Shown: piece after piece, positions 58,426 to 64,000 of the stretch
Position numbering within the stretch: position 1 is the first letter of the stretch
Layout: the number at the start of each line of letters is the position of its first letter
DNA from: Planococcus wigleyi
Lineage (GTDB): Bacteria; Bacillota; Bacilli; Bacillales_A; Planococcaceae
Assembly (NCBI RefSeq): GCF_014836985.1
Contig: NZ_JACSPU010000003.1
Location: 434,001 to 498,000, forward strand
Length of the DNA: 64,000 bases
Direction: 5' to 3'
The notes under the pieces: generated by a model
What the model saw: the letters and a program-made list of their open reading frames with translations, nothing else
Databases searched by the model: none
Told to the model about the DNA's origin: nothing
Program-made: the position numbers and the translations under genes

Positions 58426-59541
58426 ATGAAATCATTGATTATTATTGGATCAGGAATACTAGGGGCTTCTGCTGCATATCATGCGGCTAAAGCCGGAGCA
58501 CAAGTACTATTGATAGATCGGGGCGACAAAGGGCAAGCTACGGGAGCGGCGGCAGGAATTGTCTGTCCATGGATTTCGCAACGGCGAAACAAAGCGTGGT
58601 ACGGACTGGCAAAGGGCGGTGCCAAATATTATCCGGAACTGATTCGTGAGCTGGAAGCTTTAGGGGAAACGGATACGGGTTATAAGCAAGTGGGAATCGT
58701 CAGTATCCATGAAGACAGCAAGCTGGATAAGATGGAGCAAAAAGCTCATGAACGGCGTGTAGATGCACCGGAAATGGGGGACATCCAGCGGTTGTCGCCG
58801 GATGAAACAAGAGAGCTCTTTCCATTTGCAACGGAAGAATATGGTTCGTTGTGGGTCAGCGGTGCCGCACGTGTCGATGGCCATGCCATTCGCGATGCGT
58901 TGATTTCAGCAGCTGTAAAACTGGGAGCGCGACGCCTGACAGGCAATGCGGAATTGCTTATCGAAGAATCACAGGTGATAGGGGTCACCATAGGCGGGGA
59001 ACGTTTGCTGGTAGATCGGGTCGCTTCAACAGGAGGCGCCTGGGCAGCTGACTTGTTCAAGCCTTTGGGGTTGGATTTGGACATTGTTCCTCAGAAAGCC
59101 CAAATCCTTCATTTGCAGGCGGAAGGACAGCCGACCGGCAACTGGCCGGTTGCAATGGTTCCTTACGGCCAATACATCGTCCCTTTTGATGACGGAAGAA
59201 TCGTGGCAGGAGCCACACATGAAAATGGCGCCGGTTTTAATGAGAAATTGACGGCAGGCGGCATGCACCACATTCTCGATAAAACATTGGAAGCAGCTCC
59301 AGGGCTTGCGGGGACTGAAATCGCGGGAGCGGCTACAGGCTTCCGCCCAGCAACGACAAGTGCCTTGCCCTTTATCGGACGAGTGCCGGGACAGCCCAAC
59401 TTTTTTGCAGCCAATGGTCTGGGAGCTTCAGGGTTGACCGCTGGACCTTACCTGGGAGGACAACTGGCAAAGCTGATGCTGGGGGAACCTGTTGATATCG
59501 ATTTGAGTCTTTATCAAGTAGAAGAAGCAATCAAGAGCTGA
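58426..59541 (+). CDS. FAD-dependent amino-acid oxidase-like oxidoreductase (DadA/DAO family)
   Basis: A 371-aa flavoenzyme of the DAO family. The N-terminal dinucleotide motif is IIIGSGILGASAAYHAAK, and residues 35-50 give DRGDKGQATGAAAGIVCPW. The C-terminal FAD block reads TGFRPATTSALPFIG and NGLGASGLTAGPYLGGQLA. Such enzymes oxidise D-amino acids, glycine, sarcosine or related amines. The ribosome site is weak (GGGTGT), so expression may be low. It shares an operon with the GNAT::aminotransferase fusion 17 bp downstream, suggesting work on the same amino compound. Confidence 0.85.
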   Translation: MKSLIIIGSGILGASAAYHAAKAGAQVLLIDRGDKGQATGAAAGIVCPWISQRRNKAWYGLAKGGAKYYPELIRELEALGETDTGYKQVGIVSIHEDSKLDKMEQKAHERRVDAPEMGDIQRLSPDETRELFPFATEEYGSLWVSGAARVDGHAIRDALISAAVKLGARRLTGNAELLIEESQVIGVTIGGERLLVDRVASTGGAWAADLFKPLGLDLDIVPQKAQILHLQAEGQPTGNWPVAMVPYGQYIVPFDDGRIVAGATHENGAGFNEKLTAGGMHHILDKTLEAAPGLAGTEIAGAATGFRPATTSALPFIGRVPGQPNFFAANGLGASGLTAGPYLGGQLAKLMLGEPVDIDLSLYQVEEAIKS

Positions 59542-59558
59542 AAAGGGGGCGGACAGCT

Positions 59559-61112
59559 ATGTATTGGTGCAAGATTGCCCGGACGCAAGCTGAATTCGAT
59601 GAGATTGCACGCCTGAATTATGAAACCTTTGTCGAAGAAATTCCCCAACATGAGAAGGAAGCCAGTGGTATGCGCACCGATCCTTTCCATGAGCAGAACA
59701 CCTACCTGATTGTATTGTCGGGGACGGACCTTGTGGGTATGATTGCGCTGCGTTCTGAGCGTCCTTTTTCTCTGGATCTGAAAATCGGGAAAGTTGAAGC
59801 ATTGTTGCCGGACGTCGGCCGCATCTGTGAAATTCGCCTATTGGCAGTCCGTAAAGAACACCGCAACGGCCGTGTCTTTTTCCTTTTAGCCAGCGCATTA
59901 TCCGATTTCTGCCTGGAGCTGGGCTTTGACTCGGCAGTCATTTCCGGAACGACTCGGCAATTGAAGCTGTATGGCCAATTGGGTTTTCGGCCATTTGCGG
60001 ATCCGGTTGGAAAGGGTGAAGCCATCTTTATTCCAATGGTCACCACTGTAAGCCAATACAACGCTTCTGTCGCAGCAAGGCTGCAGGTGAAACGCCGGTT
60101 GTTCGTCCCTGGACCTGTCGCATTAACTGCGCAGCTGGGGGAACCTTTTCAACAACCGCCGGTTTCCCACCGGTCAGCGGCTTTCCACAACATTCGGAAG
60201 GAAGTGGACCGCTTGCTCTATGGCATGGCAGGCTCGACGCCTTATTTGCTCGCTGGAAGCGGAACCTTGGCCAATGAAGCGATGCTTTCACAAATCAAGC
60301 GGCTGGACGCTAAAGGTCTGGTTCTGGTAAACGGGGAATTTGGCAGGAGACTGGCCAATCAGGCAGAACGCCTCAACTTGGATTTTAAAGTGAAGGAAGA
60401 AGTCTGGGGCCAGGCATTTGATTTTGACATGATAGCGGAACAGCTGGGTGCGGAAGGGTATGGCTGGGTGCTGATGGTTCATGGTGAAACCTCAACCGGC
60501 CAACTGAACGATTTTCGTCGGTTGGCGAATGTCTGTAAACAGCAGAAGATCCGGCTATGTCTGGACTGTATCAGCAGTTTTGGCGCATTGCCATTTTCGT
60601 TGGAAAATGTCTGGATGGCGACCGCGGCAAGCGGCAAGGCCATCGGAACAATGAGTGGAATCGCCATCGTCTTTGCCCACCATGAGATTCAACCGGATCC
60701 CAACTTGCCGAGCTATTTGGATTTGGGACTTTATTTCGCCAATATTCCGTTTACGTTTCCTGCCAGTTTGCTGGAAAGCCTGAAGCGGGCATTAGGCGCT
60801 TACCCCTTGCGCTGGGAGCTTTTGGAGCGGCGCTTCAGGCAGCTGGAAGCAGATACAAAGGAATGGCCTGTGCTGGCTGCCGGTTACCCGACATCCCGGA
60901 CTTTCCAGACAACAACCAACACTGAATTTTTGGCTCAGGATGCCCATTTATCAGGATTTGAGCTTCATTCAGCAAGTGGTTATTTGAGGGAACGTGGTCT
61001 TTTCCAGGTATCCTGCATCCAGCCGGAATTTGAAAAAGACTGGGCGCAGTTCCTGGAATTCCACGATTGTTATCAGCGTTATCATACAACAGCAAAAGCC
61101 CGCCATAGTTGA
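59559..61112 (+). CDS. GNAT-like acyltransferase :: class-V aminotransferase fusion
   Basis: A 517-aa two-domain protein. Residues 1-168 are a GNAT-like/autoinducer-synthase-like acyltransferase: FDEIARLNYETFVEEIPQHE, ICEIRLLAVRKEHRNGRVFF, and TTRQLKLYGQLGFRPFADP. Residues 185-505 are a fold-type-I PLP aminotransferase of class V (alanine-glyoxylate/phosphonate-type): FVPGPVALTAQ, GSGTLANEAML, HGETSTGQLNDF, Asp336 in DCISSFGAL and PLP-Lys360 in ASGKAIGTM. AAAGGGGGCG precedes the ATG. The combination would join transamination with N-acylation; product unknown. I know no characterised homologue. Confidence 0.8.
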   Translation: MYWCKIARTQAEFDEIARLNYETFVEEIPQHEKEASGMRTDPFHEQNTYLIVLSGTDLVGMIALRSERPFSLDLKIGKVEALLPDVGRICEIRLLAVRKEHRNGRVFFLLASALSDFCLELGFDSAVISGTTRQLKLYGQLGFRPFADPVGKGEAIFIPMVTTVSQYNASVAARLQVKRRLFVPGPVALTAQLGEPFQQPPVSHRSAAFHNIRKEVDRLLYGMAGSTPYLLAGSGTLANEAMLSQIKRLDAKGLVLVNGEFGRRLANQAERLNLDFKVKEEVWGQAFDFDMIAEQLGAEGYGWVLMVHGETSTGQLNDFRRLANVCKQQKIRLCLDCISSFGALPFSLENVWMATAASGKAIGTMSGIAIVFAHHEIQPDPNLPSYLDLGLYFANIPFTFPASLLESLKRALGAYPLRWELLERRFRQLEADTKEWPVLAAGYPTSRTFQTTTNTEFLAQDAHLSGFELHSASGYLRERGLFQVSCIQPEFEKDWAQFLEFHDCYQRYHTTAKARHS

Positions 61113-61127
61113 TGGCGGGCTTTTGCT
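61091..61127. terminator. Bidirectional terminator between convergent genes
   Basis: A 16-bp perfect stem, AGCAAAAGCCCGCCAT (61091-61106) with its complement (61112-61127). It overlaps the stop of the fusion gene and the minus-strand regulator's stop. Confidence 0.93.
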
Positions 61128-62349
61128 ATGCGGTCATTTGCTCATAGACTTTCAGGATGAGCGTTTTGTGTGGCGAATCGGGCATGGGCTGGATCAGCTC
61201 TTTAGCGATTGTGACATGCTTTAGCGCCAATTCATTTTGGCCAAGCTCTGCATAAACCAGTGCCAGATAAGCGTCTTTTTCATAATGAACCGATAAATCA
61301 TAAGGGTGGTGCAAGAACTCCCAAAGCTTATGTTTATTCAGCCATATCAAAGCATCTTCGAACTGTTCAAGCCCGTACAAGGCTTTTCCTTTTTCCAATG
61401 CGAATAAAAAGATGCTGTCTTCCGGATGTTTTTCCAAGTTCTTTTCAACTAAAGCCATGGCTTTTTCGTAGTCGTGAGCAAAAGAATTCAGGTAATGGAT
61501 TTCAAGGGCATCCGCAACCGCGTTGATTTCTTCGTCATCGGTAAAATCAGCGAACAGGCGAAGCTTGGAAATGTAGAAATCCTTATTGACGATATCTCCG
61601 TTCAAGATAGCCTGAAACCCAGCCAAGCGATAAAGCGCATCAATTCGGTAAAACAGCTGTTGTTCTTTGGAGTAAGTGATGGCTTCTTCCATTAAACGTT
61701 TCGAGTTTTCTCCATCTCCGACAGCTGAGTAAAGAATAGACTCGTAATAATCAAAATCCAATTTCTTCAAGGGATCCAACATGCCGGTGCGTTCTTCAAA
61801 AGTGCTCCGGGATTCCTGGATGATGGTCAGGGCTTCCTTATAGCGATGTTCTGTGAAAGCCATTAATGCCCGGAAAATGTAAAGGTCAGCACTTTGATTG
61901 ATCATGTGCAGGCTTTCGTAAATTTCTTCAGCCTGTGCTAAAGGGATTTGCCAATCATTCTGCTTGGTATGGTAGCTGCAACGGCTGTAGATTTCAAGGA
62001 GCCGTGCAGATTCGTAGCGAAAAGGCAGTTTGTCAATATAAGGTTTTATTTTGCCGGCAATTTTTTTGTACTTTATGATCAGCTCATTGCTGATCATTTC
62101 TTGCGTATAAAGTTGTTCAATCTCTTTTAATAAATCTCGCAATTCATGGGTCGGAATGTCTGCCAGCAATTCGTTTCGGTCCACTTCCAAGCGTTCAGCT
62201 ATATAAGCAAGGCTTTCCATGGAAGGGTTTGCCTTATTGTTTTCAATCAAACTCAGCATGCCTTTTGTCAGCTGGTCGCCTGCCAGAGCCTGCAGTGTTA
62301 ATCCTCTTTGTTTGCGTAAATTTCGGATGCGTTCACCCAAAGTAGCCAT
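61126..62349 (-). CDS. XRE-family regulator with TPR repeats
   Basis: A 407-aa protein. Residues 5-60 are an HTH_3 domain: LGERIRNLRKQRGLTLQALA and KGMLSLIENNKANPSMESLA. Residues 75-405 are a long array of helical TPR-like repeats (AEEIYESLHMINQSADLYIF, ALYGLEQFEDALIWLNKHK, ALVYAELGQNELALKHV). This is the layout of peptide- or ligand-sensing RNPP-like regulators, though no signal peptide gene was seen. It is divergent from the MFS gene across two identical operators, so likely controls both. Confidence 0.87.
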   Translation of the reverse strand: MATLGERIRNLRKQRGLTLQALAGDQLTKGMLSLIENNKANPSMESLAYIAERLEVDRNELLADIPTHELRDLLKEIEQLYTQEMISNELIIKYKKIAGKIKPYIDKLPFRYESARLLEIYSRCSYHTKQNDWQIPLAQAEEIYESLHMINQSADLYIFRALMAFTEHRYKEALTIIQESRSTFEERTGMLDPLKKLDFDYYESILYSAVGDGENSKRLMEEAITYSKEQQLFYRIDALYRLAGFQAILNGDIVNKDFYISKLRLFADFTDDEEINAVADALEIHYLNSFAHDYEKAMALVEKNLEKHPEDSIFLFALEKGKALYGLEQFEDALIWLNKHKLWEFLHHPYDLSVHYEKDAYLALVYAELGQNELALKHVTIAKELIQPMPDSPHKTLILKVYEQMTA

Positions 62350-62371
62350 TAACTCACCTGTCCTTTCGATA

Positions 62372-62442
62372 GTTTAATTATATTAAACTTTTTATTGCAA
62401 TGCTAGTTTTCTCGTGTTATATTTTGTTTAATTAAATTAAAC
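62372..62442. promoter_or_regulatory. Divergent promoters with two 17-bp operators
   Basis: GTTTAATTATATTAAAC (62372-62388) and GTTTAATTAAATTAAAC (62426-62442) differ at one central base. Site 1 contains the minus-strand -10 TATAAT of the regulator (weak -35 TAGCAT at 62400-62405). Site 2 covers the expected start of the MFS transcript, whose promoter is TTGCAA-N17-TATATT (62395-62423). The sites are 54 bp apart. Confidence 0.83.
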
Positions 62443-62464
62443 TTTCACTGGGGAGTGGAAAAGA

Positions 62465-63757
62465 ATGAATGAGGCAGCACGCATCAAACAAGCAAGTTAT
62501 CATCTGTATACGTTTACAGCCAGCAAGTTGATTTCGACATTCGGCAGTTCTGTCTACGCATTTGGCATCAGTTTATACGTATTGGCGTTAACTGGATCAG
62601 CTGCGAGTTTCGCGATTAATTTGATCTGCAGCATTTTGCCGCGATCGCTACTGGCGCCTTTTGCAGGGTACACCGCGGATAAGTATTCGAAAAAAACCAT
62701 CGTCGTTCTGTCTCAAGTGGTCAGTATGCTGTCAGTTGCAGGATTGCTCATTTACAGCCTGCTGAATGGCTTATCACTGACGGCCATTTACACAACGACT
62801 GCGCTGCTGTCCATCAGTTCTATGTTTACCGGTGTCACATTTTCTTCTTCAATCGCCAATCTGATTGACCCAGACCGAATCCAACGGGCAATGGGCTTTA
62901 ACCAATCAGCGATTTCCATCGCTGCAATCGGTGGGCCGGTGGTCGGTGGCATGCTCTTTGGATTTGTTTCGATGAATGTCTTTTTAATGATCCAAGTGTC
63001 AGCTTATGCGATTGCGGTTCTGCTGGAGTCGACAATGAACTTCAAGTTGTACACCGTCCGCGCTGAACGAGCAGTAGGCGAAGCGACAAAGACCATGATG
63101 ACAGAAATGAAAGAAGGATTCTCTTATTTAAAATCCAATCGCGTCATAACCGTTATTGTAACGGTTGCTATTGGCATCAATTTCTTTTTCTCCTCTATGA
63201 TGATCGGTTTGCCCTTTATCGCAGTTCAGCAATTAAATGTAAAAGCCACGCATTTTGGGATGATTGAAGCGATGATCGCAGTAGGGATGCTGGCAGCTTC
63301 CATCTATTTTTCAATCAGCAAGGAAGTGAGATTTCCTTTGCTGTTTGCTAAGAGGGGAATACTGGGGATGTCCGTGTTGCTTGCGGGGATGGCAATTCCT
63401 TTAATTGTTGGCATGTCCTATGGGGTAATGGTCGTTTATTTCCTGTTGCTCATGCTGACTTTCGGTATGACAAACGTGTTTGTCAACACGCCGATTGGTG
63501 TCATGATGCAGAAAGATGTGGATGAGGAATACCGCGGTCGTGTTTTCGGCATTCTCGAATCGATGGCGATGGCTATGATGCCGCTCGGTTATCTTTTATT
63601 CGGCTTGCTGTATGATGTGGTGCCGGCAGAATATGTGGTAGGGGCAAGCAGCTTTTGCCTTATTGTGTTAACCGGATACTTGATGCGCCCGTCCGTTCTT
63701 AAGGAAGCCCATCCGGAGCTGCAAAAGAATCTTTCAAATCAGCCAGAACCTCTGTGA
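62465..63757 (+). CDS. MFS efflux transporter
   Basis: A 430-aa major facilitator with 12 hydrophobic segments, of the macrolide/antibiotic-exporter (MFS_3) type. The loop 2-3 motif reads APFAGYTADKYSKKTIVVLS, and NTPIGVMMQKDVDEEYRGRV between helices 10 and 11 is typical of this group. GGGGAGTGG precedes the ATG. Its promoter region holds two copies of a palindrome shared with the divergent XRE-TPR regulator, suggesting the exporter responds to the regulator's ligand. Confidence 0.87.
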   Translation: MNEAARIKQASYHLYTFTASKLISTFGSSVYAFGISLYVLALTGSAASFAINLICSILPRSLLAPFAGYTADKYSKKTIVVLSQVVSMLSVAGLLIYSLLNGLSLTAIYTTTALLSISSMFTGVTFSSSIANLIDPDRIQRAMGFNQSAISIAAIGGPVVGGMLFGFVSMNVFLMIQVSAYAIAVLLESTMNFKLYTVRAERAVGEATKTMMTEMKEGFSYLKSNRVITVIVTVAIGINFFFSSMMIGLPFIAVQQLNVKATHFGMIEAMIAVGMLAASIYFSISKEVRFPLLFAKRGILGMSVLLAGMAIPLIVGMSYGVMVVYFLLLMLTFGMTNVFVNTPIGVMMQKDVDEEYRGRVFGILESMAMAMMPLGYLLFGLLYDVVPAEYVVGASSFCLIVLTGYLMRPSVLKEAHPELQKNLSNQPEPL

Positions 63758-63778
63758 AAACAGAAGTTCTGGTTTTTT
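63743..63778 (+). terminator. Intrinsic terminator of the MFS gene
   Basis: CCAGAACCTCTG (63743-63754) pairs with CAGAAGTTCTGG (63761-63772), one mismatch, with the stop codon at the loop; then TTTTTT. Confidence 0.88.
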
Positions 63779-63786
63779 ATTGGCAG

Positions 63787-63811
63787 GTTTATTTTGTAAG
63801 AATAAGGGAAA
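63787..63811 (+). promoter_or_regulatory. Candidate SigB promoter of the SDR gene
   Basis: GTTTAT (63787-63792), a 13-bp spacer and GGGAAA (63806-63811), 39 bp before the start. The related B. subtilis general-stress SDR gene ydaD (GSP39) is SigB-dependent. Confidence 0.65.
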
Positions 63812-63850
63812 AACGTAAAACAATCTGAAATAAATAGTTGGAGGGATAAA

Positions 63851-64000
63851 ATGGAGAAAAATAAACCTGAAAATATACCCGCGCAGGAACAGGAACGGCA
63901 ACCGGGATTTGAATCGGAAATGGAGCCGAAACCTGATTTTAAAGGAAATTTGGCCGGACAGGCACAGCGGCTGCCGAATAAGACAGCTTTAATAACCGGT
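63851..64000 (+). CDS. SDR-family oxidoreductase, general-stress type (5' part)
   Basis: The first 50 codons before the window ends. The N-terminus (MEKNKPENIPAQEQERQPGF, then EMEPKPDF and NKTALITG) matches YdaD/YhxD-type general-stress dehydrogenases, where LITG opens the NAD(P)-binding GGDSGIG motif. TGGAGGGAT precedes the ATG. The remainder lies outside the window. Confidence 0.82.
   Translation, partial: MEKNKPENIPAQEQERQPGFESEMEPKPDFKGNLAGQAQRLPNKTALITG

Overview
The window looks like a chromosomal segment of a low-to-mid GC Gram-positive bacterium of the order Caryophanales (Bacillales), most likely a Planococcus-type member of the Planococcaceae. The evidence is the strongly Bacillus-like gene content (trpDC-FB-A behind a T-box, ppaC, mntR, cvfB, yhfW, yidC, cls, yisP), SigB-type promoters (GTTTAA-N13/14-GGG), classic Bacillus Shine-Dalgarno sites, and a structured intergenic repeat family that I recognise from Bacillaceae/Planococcaceae genomes. 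No rRNA, tRNA, CRISPR array, phage or replication origin was seen.

Layout. 0-3.9 kb: tail of a GNAT gene, then an osmoprotectant ABC transporter with two paralogous binding lipoproteins. 3.9-9.8 kb: a fatty-acid/acyl-CoA operon (thiolase, SDR, acyl-CoA dehydrogenase, CaiB/racemase family, acyl-CoA ligase) behind a FadR-type operator. 9.9-15.2 kb: T-box(Trp)-controlled trpD-trpC-trpF::trpB-trpA, then a 3-methyladenine glycosylase. 15.2-27.3 kb: stress and housekeeping genes (DJ-1/PfpI protein, ArsB-like pump, Mn-pyrophosphatase, DsbA-like, azoreductase, FAD/Rieske protein, YceI, MurB, penicillin-acylase family), interrupted by two repeat doublets and a short helically phased tandem repeat. 27.5-31.9 kb: an AT-richer accessory stretch of small exported or membrane proteins separated by four copies of a palindromic element, plus gene remnants. 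32-38.5 kb: FluC fluoride channel pair, SulP-UspA pair, and CadC/CadA metal resistance with two operators. 38.6-52.6 kb: envelope, stress and regulatory genes (MntR, CvfB, ring-cleaving dioxygenase with an MhqR-like box, several GNATs, lipid kinase, AraC, YidC, VanY-type carboxypeptidase, cardiolipin synthase) and three unannotated miniproteins. 52.8-54.2 kb: an intact ISL3-family element with 8-bp target duplications. 54.2-58.3 kb: YisP-like synthase, a sucrose-phosphate synthase/phosphatase-like pair, and a metallo-beta-lactamase-fold hydrolase. 58.4-63.8 kb: an FAD oxidoreductase and a GNAT::class-V aminotransferase fusion, convergent with an XRE-TPR regulator that is divergent from an MFS exporter across a two-operator intergenic region. 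The window ends in a SigB-promoted SDR.

The most interesting loci are the 58.4-63.8 kb block (a possible small-molecule synthesis, sensing and export unit), the four-copy palindromic element family, the phased GGACAGTA repeats, the trpF::trpB fusion, and a set of SigB-promoted miniproteins. Regulatory calls were made by reading the sequence and are not experimentally supported.
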